From Paenibacillus sp. USDA918EY (GTDB lineage Bacteria; Bacillota; Bacilli; Paenibacillales; Paenibacillaceae), in contig NZ_WTWY01000006.1 in the NCBI RefSeq assembly GCF_009870825.1, positions 186,001-250,000 on the forward strand: DNA of 64,000 nt, given 5' to 3'. The notes below the pieces were generated by a model. That model saw nothing but the letters and a program-made list of their open reading frames with translations, was not told where the DNA came from and made no database searches. Below, piece after piece: positions 51,781 through 60,441 of the stretch. The number at the start of each line of letters is the position of its first letter. The stretch's first letter is position 1. Made by a program: the position numbers and the translations under genes.

Positions 51781-51871
51781 GCATAACTCTTATCCTGCGA
51801 ATGTCGTAATCCCTCCTCTTTCCCGTAATATTACGTCATTCGCATTAAATCCATATATTATCATGTTATGC
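51781..51871 (-). other. attI-like primary recombination site
   Basis: Outer boxes GCATAAC (51781-51787) and GTTATGC (51865-51871) are exact inverse complements. Inside, TGCGAATG-T-CGTAAT (51796-51810) pairs with ATTACG-T-CATTCGCA (51830-51844). It does not share the GTATTCACG stem of the cassette sites. It sits between the recombinase 3' end (51893) and the first cassette gene, where an attI is expected when integrase and cassettes are co-oriented. Alternatively the attC of a lost cassette. Confidence 0.7.
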
Positions 51872-51892
51872 GAAGTTTCCAGTATATTCAAT

Positions 51893-52978
51893 TTATTCTT
51901 GCATTCGGTCCAAAGGACTTTGGATGCGACGGATATCTCTAATGCTCACGTGAGTATAGATTTCAGTCGTCTTGGAACTCGTATGGCCTAGTAATTCTTG
52001 GATGTATCTTATGTCTGTACCCGCCTCCAAGAGATGGGTAGCAAAAGAATGTCTCAGCGTATGAACAGTCGCGGGCTTTTGAATGCCTGCTTTTTGTTTT
52101 ATTTTTTCAAATACATGTTGAATCGTTCCGCGGTGATCGGACTGTTTTTGTTTTGCCCGGGAAAAAGCCAGGTTTCAGGCTCTTCTATTCGGATATACTG
52201 CTCCAAGAGCTTGTATGCCGTCGGTGACAAAACCGTATATCGGTCCTTTCTTCCTTTTGACTGGCGTATATGAATGATGCCACGCTCTACATCCAGATCA
52301 CGGACCTTCAAATGCACAGCCTCGCTGATTCGCAGACCTGCCGAATAAACTAGGGATAAGATGGCCCTATGTTTTAAATTTATAACGCTTTTAAGAAGCG
52401 TGGATGCTTCCAATGCCGATAGAACGACGGGCAGCTTCTTCTCCCGTTTCGGCCGGGCCCATTCTTTCGGAAAATCGGTCCGTTTTTCTACTTCCTTAAA
52501 CCAGAAACTTAAGGCGCTGATGGCTTGGTTGACATAGGTATGAGAGTGATTTTGATCTAAAAGCTCGAGTAAGTAATTTCTCGCATCTGGCACACGCAAG
52601 AATTCCAAGCTACTTCCCGTACGCTGCATACACCTCTCCCAATGTCCTAAATATGCTTTTTCAGTGTTTCTGCTATATCCTTTTAATCGCATGTATTCTT
52701 CACACCGTTTACGCCAACAGTTTCCATAAGGAGATCATCTTCTTCATTGCGGATACTCACTCCGCATCACCTCTTTCATATGAACGGGACAATCCGTAAA
52801 TTGCTCTACAACCATTCCAATGGTATTTTCATCAGCAGGAAAGCTCCACTGCTTTAGATCTGGATGCCATTTTCGTTTCGGAACGTTACGTATTCGCCGA
52901 ATCCAATCCTTCTCGGGAGAAGGTCAGCCATAGTCGCCCTTCGTTGACATTTTGCACTTCAATACGTTTTACATCCAC
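51893..52978 (-). pseudogene. Tyrosine recombinase (integron-integrase-like), frameshifted
   Basis: Reading across breaks gives about 360 residues from GTG 52978 (GGGAGG upstream). The N-terminal about 75 residues include KDWIRRIRNVPKRKWHPDLK and QWSFPADENTIGM, a HARP-like K-W-x-P-x-x-K-x-W-x-x-P pattern. Core-binding domain: MRLKGYSRNTEKAYLGHWER. Catalytic domain: GLRISEAVHLKV (Arg), SKGRKDRYTVL (Lys), [15 protein letters not shown] (His, Arg), [17 protein letters not shown] (His, Tyr), ending IQSPLDRM. Defects: a frameshift near 52925, two TGA codons around 52738 and 52732 in a doubly shifted stretch, and a lost base near 52123. The IntI-specific insertion is absent. Longest open part 52099-52692. 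Confidence 0.88.
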
Positions 52979-53037
52979 GGTTTGTCCCTCCCTCTAAATA
53001 TGTTCTCCTTACCTACAGATGCGCTTCTCCAAGAATG

Positions 53038-53065
53038 AAAAAAGAGACGGTTTCGCAACCGTCTC
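53038..53065 (-). terminator. Strong rho-independent terminator
   Basis: GAGACGGTT-TCGC-AACCGTCTC with a TTTTTT run on the minus strand. Ends the lipoprotein gene and insulates the recombinase region from upstream transcription. Confidence 0.92.
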
Positions 53066-53227
53066 CGATTCTTTCGGAACATTTCCTTTTAATTCCCTTT
53101 TTATGCCTCATAGGCAACAGGCGGGCTCTTTGGTTCTTTTCTCATGCGAACCGGCCCCAGACGGAATGACGAGTTACATTCACTCCGTCCCTTGTTTGCA
53201 CGATCAAGCACCCAAGCTAAGCCCCGC

Positions 53228-54769
53228 TTAATCCCTCTCAATCGTCAATACCTTCCCTTTCGCATCCCAATGCCCTTGGGCCCCCAGTGCTTTGGTGATG
53301 AAACGCATCGGCACGTAGTTGGAGCCATCGAAGTTTTGCACGGGCTGGGCAAGCACCTCGGCGGTGCCGTTGATGGAGGCTTGCTTGGAGCCTACTTTCA
53401 GGACGATTTTGGCGCCGGTCAGGTCTTCCGTGAGCGTGATTTGCTTGGTCGCTTTGTCCCACGACAATTTTGCATCCAGCTGGTTTGCGACGTGTTTTAC
53501 CGGCACCATCAGCGTGTTGTTCACGATGACCGGCTCGTATCCCGGCACTAACATGGTTGTCGGATCATCTTCCGCATACATGTCGAACGATTTGTGGGTA
53601 ATCTTCATATCATCCTTCATGAAACGGTACAGATCCGACTTGCTGTCCAGATGGCGCAGCATCTCGCCCGGCGTTCCTTCGCCCGGAGCCACGTTCCAGA
53701 AACCTTTGGAGCCGTCCACTTCGTGGATGTTCACAGGCTCATTGATTTTCCACGTTTCCGCTTCGGAATGCACCTTCACCTGCTTAATCGGAACGTCATC
53801 ATTCGCCGGAAGCTGTACGGTCAGGTCCATGTTTTGCTTGCGGATGTTCAGCTTGCTGTCGAGCAGGTAGTCGAGCGAAAGCACGGTGTCTTTGCCCAAA
53901 ATCGTACGCAGCTCAGGCGTTCCCTCGAACAGCCCGTTTACGTTTTTATCGAAGTCAGGCAGCAGCTTGTTTACCGCACCGATGAGTTCATCCGCGACGG
54001 CAGCGATTTCTTTTTCCTTCTCCGCGCTGGTTGGCGCAGCCGTTTCCGTTCCCGGAACGCCGGCGTAGTAGGCGGTGATGATCGGATAATACGTGTCGTA
54101 CAGACGGGTGATCAGCTGTTTGAGGCCGTCCTTGTCCTGAGACAAGCTGGTCAGGAAGCCCTTGGCCAGGCCGGCGAGCTCATCGCCGCGGATCTCGATG
54201 TGCAGCTTTTGCAAGGATAACGACTCCCCGTTCACTTTATCCGTTACGGGCGCGATCGAAATCGAGGACGGATTCGGCGTATGCTTCAGTAGAAAACCGA
54301 GCATGTCCTTGTACATTTGGATGACGCTTTCGTTGTTCATTTGCGGAACCGTAAAGGAAGGATCCAATCCCTCCGGAACGAGCGATACGGAAATCGGCTG
54401 CGTCATGCCTTCGACGGACAGGTCCATCTTCTTATCGTCCATGGCGAGATGGAAAGGAAGCTTTTTGCCTTGGAGCTGAACGGCTCCTTCCATAGATACG
54501 TGGTTCATGTCCTGCATGATGGCTTGGTCAATCGTAACGGACAAGGAATTCAGCAGATCGATGGCTTTTTTGTCCTCTTCGCCCAGCTTGCCGTCTGCCG
54601 GAACCAGCTGCAGGGACAACGTTTGTTTGGACATCGCCGATTTGACATCCAGCGCGCTCAGCGCCGCTTTGGAGACATCCACGCCGCCAACGGCTTGGCA
54701 TCCTGCAAGCACCACCAAAAGCAAGGACAGCGCGGCGGCCAGTCCCCATTTGAAACGCTTCATCATCAT
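53228..54769 (-). CDS. Lipoprotein with copper-amine-oxidase-N-like domain
   Basis: 513 residues from one of three consecutive ATGs (AGGAGG upstream). Signal KRFKWGLAAALSLLLVVLAGCQAVGG with lipobox LAGC. A long unassigned extracytoplasmic region follows. The C-terminal about 110 residues (PVIVNNTLMVPVKHVANQLDAKLSWDKATKQITLTEDLTGAKIVLKVGSKQASINGT... YVPMRFITKALGAQGHWDAKGKVLTI) are the Cu_amine_oxidN1/stalk domain typical of Paenibacillus surface proteins. Higher GC than the cassette region. Confidence 0.88.
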   Translation of the reverse strand: MMMKRFKWGLAAALSLLLVVLAGCQAVGGVDVSKAALSALDVKSAMSKQTLSLQLVPADGKLGEEDKKAIDLLNSLSVTIDQAIMQDMNHVSMEGAVQLQGKKLPFHLAMDDKKMDLSVEGMTQPISVSLVPEGLDPSFTVPQMNNESVIQMYKDMLGFLLKHTPNPSSISIAPVTDKVNGESLSLQKLHIEIRGDELAGLAKGFLTSLSQDKDGLKQLITRLYDTYYPIITAYYAGVPGTETAAPTSAEKEKEIAAVADELIGAVNKLLPDFDKNVNGLFEGTPELRTILGKDTVLSLDYLLDSKLNIRKQNMDLTVQLPANDDVPIKQVKVHSEAETWKINEPVNIHEVDGSKGFWNVAPGEGTPGEMLRHLDSKSDLYRFMKDDMKITHKSFDMYAEDDPTTMLVPGYEPVIVNNTLMVPVKHVANQLDAKLSWDKATKQITLTEDLTGAKIVLKVGSKQASINGTAEVLAQPVQNFDGSNYVPMRFITKALGAQGHWDAKGKVLTIERD

Positions 54770-55119
54770 GTTCCTCCTTATGTACCCATAATAATTTCTT
54801 GCGAAAAAAGCGGCCGGGAACATCCCGGTTGAGTATAGTATGCCAGTGCTTGTATAACGGTGTAAACACTATTTTTACATAATTTTGGAACAAGTCGCGA
54901 ACTTCCCCCGAAAAACACACAAAAAGCCGACCCGATTCTGTCCGAAAAAAACAGATGGATCCGCTTTTTATTTGTCCGGCGGCGATGCAAATACCGTTGA
55001 TTCTCCTATCCATTTGAATGAAGCATGCGAGTCGTAATCACCAAAAAAACCGGCGTTTTTGAGCCGACCAAGATTTCCGGCAATCGTTCTTTGCGTGTTC
55101 TAACCTGCCACCTCGTGCC
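54770..55119. other. Intergenic region
   Basis: Holds the presumed promoter of the lipoprotein gene and the downstream end of the acetyltransferase gene. No convincing gene or terminator pair found. Confidence 0.4.
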
Positions 55120-55629
55120 TTATGCCTCAACCTTTTTCCCGACGATCACGAGATCGCGCTCGATGCCGTCCAGCTCGGCTACGCCGGGCAGCAATCCCCA
55201 ATTCTCAAAACCGTATTTTCGCAGCAGCTTCAAGCTTGGATCATTATGGCCGAACACGAAGCCGACCAATCGTTTCAATCCAAGACGCGGACAGGCCTCG
55301 AATGCTTTTTCCAGCAAAATGCCGCCCACGCCTTTGCCCCGGCAGTCCTCCGAGACATAAATGCTGATTTCCGCCGTCGCATTGTAGGCCGCACGTCCGT
55401 AAAACGATTGAAAGCTCAGCCAGGCGACCGTCTTCCCCTCCGATTTCATGACCCACAGCGGGCGGTGATGGCTGTTATGCTCCTCAAACCAGCGCCGGCG
55501 GCTTTCCACCGTTACCGGCTCCAAATCCGCGGTCACTTGCCTTCCGGCGATCGTAGAGTTGTAAATGGCGACGATGTCCGGCAAATCTTCAGGTGCGGCA
55601 TCTTCGATCGTATAGTTGTCCCATGTCAT
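55120..55629 (-). CDS. GNAT acetyltransferase, phosphinothricin N-acetyltransferase family
   Basis: ATG 55629 gives 169 residues (GAGGAGG about 12 bases upstream, slightly long). [26 protein letters not shown] and [14 protein letters not shown] match the PAT/Bar N-terminal part. [56 protein letters not shown] is the full GNAT core. Relatives acetylate phosphinothricin or methionine sulfoximine; the real substrate here is unknown. Confidence 0.88.
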   Translation of the reverse strand: MTWDNYTIEDAAPEDLPDIVAIYNSTIAGRQVTADLEPVTVESRRRWFEEHNSHHRPLWVMKSEGKTVAWLSFQSFYGRAAYNATAEISIYVSEDCRGKGVGGILLEKAFEACPRLGLKRLVGFVFGHNDPSLKLLRKYGFENWGLLPGVAELDGIERDLVIVGKKVEA

Positions 55630-55754
55630 GCTGTCAATAGTCCTCCTCGCGCGAGTCCGATATGATAGATTTTGATTTCTATTGTATAGGAAGAACGGCG
55701 GGCGCGCTATACGGCAGATTTTAGAGACACCCATGCCAAAATGCTGCCCGATGA

Positions 55755-56318
55755 TCAATGAATGAACGTATTTTTCACCCGTTTGGACCGGAGCAAATAA
55801 GCCACCCATACCACGCAAAAAACAAAACGCTGTATCATTTGACCGGTTTTTGTGTACTGATCCCTGTCGGCTCCGCCCAAATCTTCATACGTCAAAAAGC
55901 GGTCAAACACCATATTCGTTCCCAAATCAAACAGCACGGTAAGCACAAAATAACACATCATGATCCACGGAAACGCCGCCTTTTTCCGGTACAGCAGGAC
56001 AAAAGCGACGACGAGCAGACCCAGCAAAACAGCCGTGGACAGGGTTTCCAGCATAAACAGCCGCTTGGCGTGCGGGTTGTAAAATTCTCCGTCCGGGGAC
56101 GTCAAGGAATTCCAAGTCTCCGGAGAATAGATCGGAAGCAAATTCCGAAAGAAATAATCGGAAAGCAGCAGAAGCGAATAATACATGTTAATTTGCACAA
56201 GCACCAACCACCCGCCCAGCCCCCGGAGGTCATCCGTCCGAACGGATGCCTGCGGTCCGCCCCTTATCTCGCCGCTTGCAGGCTGCGCCTCGCGCTCAAG
56301 GTTATCGTTTGGATTCAT
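55755..56318 (-). CDS. DUF2569 family membrane protein
   Basis: 187 residues. After a polar N-terminus (about 30 residues) [22 protein letters not shown] begins four membrane helices, with the G-L-G-G-W-L start characteristic of DUF2569. [36 protein letters not shown] and [21 protein letters not shown] follow. Function unknown. Confidence 0.82.
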   Translation of the reverse strand: MNPNDNLEREAQPASGEIRGGPQASVRTDDLRGLGGWLVLVQINMYYSLLLLSDYFFRNLLPIYSPETWNSLTSPDGEFYNPHAKRLFMLETLSTAVLLGLLVVAFVLLYRKKAAFPWIMMCYFVLTVLFDLGTNMVFDRFLTYEDLGGADRDQYTKTGQMIQRFVFCVVWVAYLLRSKRVKNTFIH

Positions 56319-56408
56319 CGCGTTCTCCTTTTTCGTTTATCGCATTTACGACATGCGTTAAGTTCTTAGTGATTACATCGACAGATACCCGCTTTTATGT
56401 GATACGAA

Positions 56409-57278
56409 TCATTTTCCTAGGAGACGATCAATCGGTTCATCCGCAATCCCCACCTGACTGCAGCTCCATGCCCACAAACGTTTGGCATCCTCCATGTTTT
56501 CGGCTCGGACCGCCAGCTTTTGCGGTTTTTTCTTGTAAAAATATTGCCCGGTAACCTGCCCCGCTTCCGGATCGGAAGCGAGATACACCGCCGTCTCGGC
56601 GCCTTGTTCCGGAGTTAAGAAGAATGGCTTCATCATCGCCAGCACCGTTTTGCCGAACCCGGTATCGCGGTTGACGCCGATTTGGGTTCCGACCGCTCCC
56701 GGATGCAAACAGTTGGCGGTGACACGGGTGCCTCCCAGGCGCGAAGCGAGCTCCTTCGTGAACAAAATGTTCGCCAGCTTCGATTGCCCGTAGGCTTTGG
56801 CCGGGTTGAATCCGCGGGTCAGGAACGGATCGTCGAAATGGATTTTTCCCGCCTTATACGCGCCGGAAGCCACCGTCACGACTCTTCCCTGCTCAGCTGC
56901 CAGCAGCGGCTCCAAAAGCAGGTTCGTCAGCAGAAAATGGCCCAAGTGGTTGACCCCCAGGTCCATTTCGAAGCCGTCGGCCGTCTCCTTCCGTTTGAGC
57001 ATCACCACGCCGGCATTGTTGAGAAGCACGTCAAGCTTGCCGTAGCGCTCCCGAAACGTCCGGGCGAATTCCCGGATGCTGTCCAAACGGCCCAAGTCGC
57101 AAAGCATCAGATGGATGCGATCCGAACCGCTTTGCCGGATGGCCTCCGCCAGCGCTTCCTGGCCCCGCCGTTCATGGCGGCATGCCATGACGACTTCCGC
57201 GCCCTGGTTCGCGAGCGCAATCGTGGAAGCCAGCCCCATGCCGGAATTGGCTCCGGTCACGACGATCAATTTGTCCAC
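56409..57278 (-). CDS. Short-chain dehydrogenase/reductase (retinol-dehydrogenase-like SDR)
   Basis: GTG 57278 (GGGAGG nine bases upstream) gives 289 residues. Cofactor motif TGANSGMG (T-G-x3-G-x-G), NNAG, catalytic Ser in VVTVASGAY and Y-x-x-x-K in AYGQSKLAN. ACRHERR after the second strand suggests NADP preference (Arg residues). Resembles WW-domain-oxidoreductase/retinol-dehydrogenase-type SDRs; substrate unknown. Confidence 0.9.
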   Translation of the reverse strand: MDKLIVVTGANSGMGLASTIALANQGAEVVMACRHERRGQEALAEAIRQSGSDRIHLMLCDLGRLDSIREFARTFRERYGKLDVLLNNAGVVMLKRKETADGFEMDLGVNHLGHFLLTNLLLEPLLAAEQGRVVTVASGAYKAGKIHFDDPFLTRGFNPAKAYGQSKLANILFTKELASRLGGTRVTANCLHPGAVGTQIGVNRDTGFGKTVLAMMKPFFLTPEQGAETAVYLASDPEAGQVTGQYFYKKKPQKLAVRAENMEDAKRLWAWSCSQVGIADEPIDRLLGK

Positions 57279-57481
57279 CGCTTCATTCCTCCCGTCTCTT
57301 TTTCGCTCCAAATGATTAATCCTGCCGTTCGTCTCTTCCTTTTTCTCCCTACCTGTAATTAAACATGCCGGCTGGAGGAAATCAATCATTTTTGATGCTG
57401 CGCCGGCTTCTCATGGAATTTTAATCCGTTTTTTATACAATGGAGCAGGAACATATGAACCTATTTCAGGGAGGAAAACCG

Positions 57482-57934
57482 ATGACTACGCCTCTTCATC
57501 CATTAATCGTTCACTTTCCCATCGCCTTGCTGTTTCTTGCAGCCGTGATGCAGCTCCTTGCCATATGGCGCCCCCGGCTGTTCGACCGGACCGCGGACAT
57601 CCTGCTCGGATTGGGATTCCTCAGCGGAATCGCGGCTTATATGACCGGGGACGGAGGCGAACGTTACGCCGTCAGCGTCTTCGGGGCTACCCGGGACATG
57701 ATCCATAAACACGAAAATATCGCATTTTACACCCTCATCGTCTACGGCCTCCTGCTGGCTGTCAAAATCTTGTTCCGGCTGCCCGGGCTCCGGCGCCGTT
57801 TCGCTGCAGGCTTGCGCTGGGCCGCGCCGCTGGTGGTGATCTTGTCCCTGGCCGGACTCGTGCTGGTTTACTACACCGGCCATTACGGCGGACAGATCGT
57901 GTATCACGGCACGCAAGCATCCGCCAATCCTTGA
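57482..57934 (+). CDS. DUF2231 family membrane protein
   Basis: ATG 57482 (GGGAGG seven bases upstream) gives 150 residues; the upstream in-frame ATG has no binding site. LHPLIVHFPIALLFLAAVMQLLA carries the H-P-x-x-V-H-F-P-I-A motif of DUF2231. Four helices follow, with GLGFLSGIAAYMTGDGGE, HENIAFYTLIVYGLLL and LAGLVLVYYTGHYGGQIVY. The His residues may bind heme; role unknown. Confidence 0.88.
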   Translation: MTTPLHPLIVHFPIALLFLAAVMQLLAIWRPRLFDRTADILLGLGFLSGIAAYMTGDGGERYAVSVFGATRDMIHKHENIAFYTLIVYGLLLAVKILFRLPGLRRRFAAGLRWAAPLVVILSLAGLVLVYYTGHYGGQIVYHGTQASANP

Positions 57935-58040
57935 TCAAGTGTCGTTGACGGGGCGAAGCGCGGGATTTTACCCGCGAAAACGGCAACCGACCGGCCCGAA
58001 AGCCCCCGCCTTTTTTTCACCGATATCTTCAACACGCTTC

Positions 58041-58086
58041 AACGCCTGCCCGCCGGATCACGGATCGACGGCCGGGCGTTTTTTCT
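58041..58086 (+). terminator. Rho-independent terminator
   Basis: AACGCC...GGCGTT stem with an imperfect GCCG/CGGC inner part and a T-run (TTTTTTC). Ends the DUF2231 transcript. Confidence 0.75.
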
Positions 58087-58163
58087 TTTTCGATTCCGCC
58101 GCATTATAATGAAAGAGAACAGCATACCAAAGGAGGTGCACCGGATATTTATCCGGAAATCGC

Positions 58164-58910
58164 ATGAAACTTGGACAACAGATCGTATCCGTTGAATTGT
58201 ACAACCAACCGGGCGCCGCCGAGCCGGCCTATCAGCCTGTTTTGCTATGGGACGATAAACATGGAGCTACGCTGGTGGATACCGGCATGATCGGGCAAAT
58301 GGACCAGATGACCCGGGCGATCCGGGAAACCGGACTGCAGGTTGCGGACATCAAACGCATCATTTTGACGCATCAGGATGTGGACCATATCGGAAACTTG
58401 CCCACGCTGATCGCCGAAAATCCGAATATCGAGGTGTGGGCGCATGCCGCCGACATACCGTACATCACGGGCGAAAAACGCATCATCAAAATGACGGACG
58501 AACGCATTGCGCAAATGCCCGAGGCGGCGCAAACAGCCATCCACTCCCTTTTCGACAAGCTGCCTTCCATCCGAATTTCCCGCGTGCTCGAGGACGGCGA
58601 CATGCTCGATATTCACGGCGGAATGCACGTCATCCACACGCCGGGCCATACCCCTGGCCATATCTGCTTGTATCTGCCTGAAGAACAGCTGCTGCTGGCC
58701 GCGGACGAGCTGCGTGTCGTTGACGGGGATTTGGCGGGACCTCCGGAAGGATTTTTCACCCCGGACATGAAAGAAGCCATACGTAGCATGCACAAGCTGA
58801 CCGATTTGCCGCTGAACGGGATTTTCTGTTATCACGGCGGATTATACGATCGGAACCCTTCCGTACGGCTCGCCGAGCTGCTCAACACATTGGAAAAAGC
58901 CGAAGGCTAA
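58164..58910 (+). CDS. MBL-fold metallo-hydrolase
   Basis: 248 residues. ILTHQDVDHIGN is the H-x-D/Q-x-D-H metal motif (first His followed by Q-D-V-D-H, a common variant). HVIHTPGHTPGHICLYLPEEQLLLAADEL supplies the next His and the bridging Asp, and CYHGGLYD the last His. Resembles glyoxalase II-like and lactonase-type proteins of Bacillus. AAAGGAGG lies about 20 bases upstream, with ACCGGATATTTATCCGG between, so translation may be modulated. Confidence 0.85.
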   Translation: MKLGQQIVSVELYNQPGAAEPAYQPVLLWDDKHGATLVDTGMIGQMDQMTRAIRETGLQVADIKRIILTHQDVDHIGNLPTLIAENPNIEVWAHAADIPYITGEKRIIKMTDERIAQMPEAAQTAIHSLFDKLPSIRISRVLEDGDMLDIHGGMHVIHTPGHTPGHICLYLPEEQLLLAADELRVVDGDLAGPPEGFFTPDMKEAIRSMHKLTDLPLNGIFCYHGGLYDRNPSVRLAELLNTLEKAEG

Positions 58911-59042
58911 ACATTCCGCAGTCCAATGCAGCGTACCGCACAAGCCAAGGCAACGCCATTCTTGAAATCCCGGGTTCTCCCGCTGGCTGCCGACAGCTGA
59001 TTCATCAATCTGATGAAACGCTTCTTTGGGCTTGTTTAGTGC

Positions 59043-59109
59043 TATAATGAAAACAACGTCTATGATGTCCTCCCACGGAAGACAGCCCGCGTTTACGCGG
59101 GCGTTTTGA
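59043..59109 (+). promoter_or_regulatory. -10 element and GC hairpin upstream of the peptidase gene
   Basis: A consensus TATAAT (59043-59048) without a clear -35 is followed by GCCCGCG-TTTA-CGCGGGC-GTTTT (59086-59109), which looks like an attenuator hairpin. The following AGGGTGGAACC resembles a T-box core but lacks the rest of a T-box. Confidence 0.45.
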
Positions 59110-59202
59110 AGGCGAATTAGGGTGGAACCTTTAACGCTTTTCTTTTTCGCTGAAGGCGAGGCAAGAACGAGAACCCATAAGGTTAGAAAGGAAGACCTGA
59201 AC

Positions 59203-60294
59203 ATGAGCAGTCGTATCGAGCAATTGGAGCAATCCATGAATGAAAAGGGACTGGACAGCCTGCTGGTGACCGATCCCAAACATGTCTACTATTTGACCGG
59301 ATTTGCGAGCGATCCGCATGAACGTTTTCTCGGCCTGCTGCTCGTGCGCGGCGAAGAGCCGACGCTGATCGTGCCGGCCCTGGACGCCGAAGCGGCAAAC
59401 GCCGCCTCCAGCGTCAAAAACATCGTGACCCACAACGATACGGACAATCCGTATGAGCTGCTGCAGCGGCAGTTTAAAAGAAACATCGGCACGCTTGGCA
59501 TCGAAAAGGAACAACTGACCGTGGCCCGTTACGAAGAGCTGTCCGCAGCCGTTTCGGCCAAGCAATACGCGGATATCGGCCCGCTGCTCCGCAGCATGCG
59601 CGTCAACAAATCGCCGGAAGAGATCAAACGGATGAAACATGCGATGGACCTGATCGAGGAAGTGCTGCGCCAAGGGCTGAAAAGCGTCAAAACCGGCGTC
59701 ACCGAAATCGAAATCGTCGCCGAGCTGGAATACCTAATGAAGCAACTCGGCGCGCAGGGGCCTTCCTTCGACACGATGGTCTTGTCCGGACCGAAAACCG
59801 CGTTGCCGCACGGCACGCCGGGAGACCGCAAAATCCAGCACGGCGACCTGCTGATGTTCGATATGGGGGTATACGCTGACGGATACGCGTCCGACATTAC
59901 CCGCACGTTTGCGGTGGGAGAGGTCTCCCCCGAACTGAAAAAGATCTACAACGCCGTATTGGAAGCCAACCTGCAGGGCATTCAGGCCATCAAACCGGGC
60001 GTGACGCTCGCATCGGTGGACAAAGCGGCCCGGGATGCGATCGAAAAAGCCGGCTACGGCCCGTATTTCCTGCATCGCCTCGGCCACGGCCTCGGCATGG
60101 ATGTGCATGAATATCCTTCCGTGCATGGCAACAACGCCGATCTTGTGCAGCCGGGCATGGTGTTCACCGTCGAACCGGGCGTCTATGTCGCAGGCCTTGG
60201 CGGCGTGCGGATCGAAGACGACATTTTTGTGACGGACAACGGTGTGGAAGTGCTGACATCCTACCCGAAAGAATTGATCGTCCTCGAGGGTTGA
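59203..60294 (+). CDS. Xaa-Pro peptidase, M24 family
   Basis: ATG 59203 (AAAGGAAG upstream) gives 363 residues, the usual length. Creatinase-like N domain (1-125) contains LLVTDPKHVYYLTGFASDPHER. The pita-bread catalytic domain has metal ligands in MFDMGVYADGYASDITRTF (two Asp), HRLGHGLGMDVHEYP (His), VFTVEPGVY (Glu) and GVRIEDDIFV (Glu). Cleaves X-Pro dipeptides or N-terminal X-Pro, with Mn or Co. Cytoplasmic. Confidence 0.93.
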   Translation: MSSRIEQLEQSMNEKGLDSLLVTDPKHVYYLTGFASDPHERFLGLLLVRGEEPTLIVPALDAEAANAASSVKNIVTHNDTDNPYELLQRQFKRNIGTLGIEKEQLTVARYEELSAAVSAKQYADIGPLLRSMRVNKSPEEIKRMKHAMDLIEEVLRQGLKSVKTGVTEIEIVAELEYLMKQLGAQGPSFDTMVLSGPKTALPHGTPGDRKIQHGDLLMFDMGVYADGYASDITRTFAVGEVSPELKKIYNAVLEANLQGIQAIKPGVTLASVDKAARDAIEKAGYGPYFLHRLGHGLGMDVHEYPSVHGNNADLVQPGMVFTVEPGVYVAGLGGVRIEDDIFVTDNGVEVLTSYPKELIVLEG

Positions 60295-60330
60295 CACAGA
60301 ATTTTCAACACAACCATCACGGGAAAAACA

Positions 60331-60378
60331 AAAAACCGGAATGCCTCATCCTCTTCGGATGCTGCTTCCGGTTTTTTG
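60331..60378. terminator. Bidirectional rho-independent terminator
   Basis: AAAACCGGAA pairs with TTCCGGTTTTTT; inner CATCC/GGATG also pairs. Serves both the peptidase and the convergent transporter gene. Confidence 0.88.
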
Positions 60379-60441
60379 GTGTTTATATGAACATCTCAGC
60401 CAAGCTGAGCGATAGACCGTTCATGACAAACATGCCGTAAA

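Noticed and set aside
51893..52978. Classical class 1-3 type IntI integrase
   Set aside because: The IntI-specific insertion between the Lys strand and the H-x-x-R box is absent and there is an extra N-terminal domain.
59110..59202. AGGGTGGAACC resembling a T-box core before the Xaa-Pro peptidase gene
   Set aside because: It follows rather than precedes the terminator-like hairpin, has no stem I/specifier region, and the gene is not an amino-acid or tRNA synthetase type typical of T-box control.
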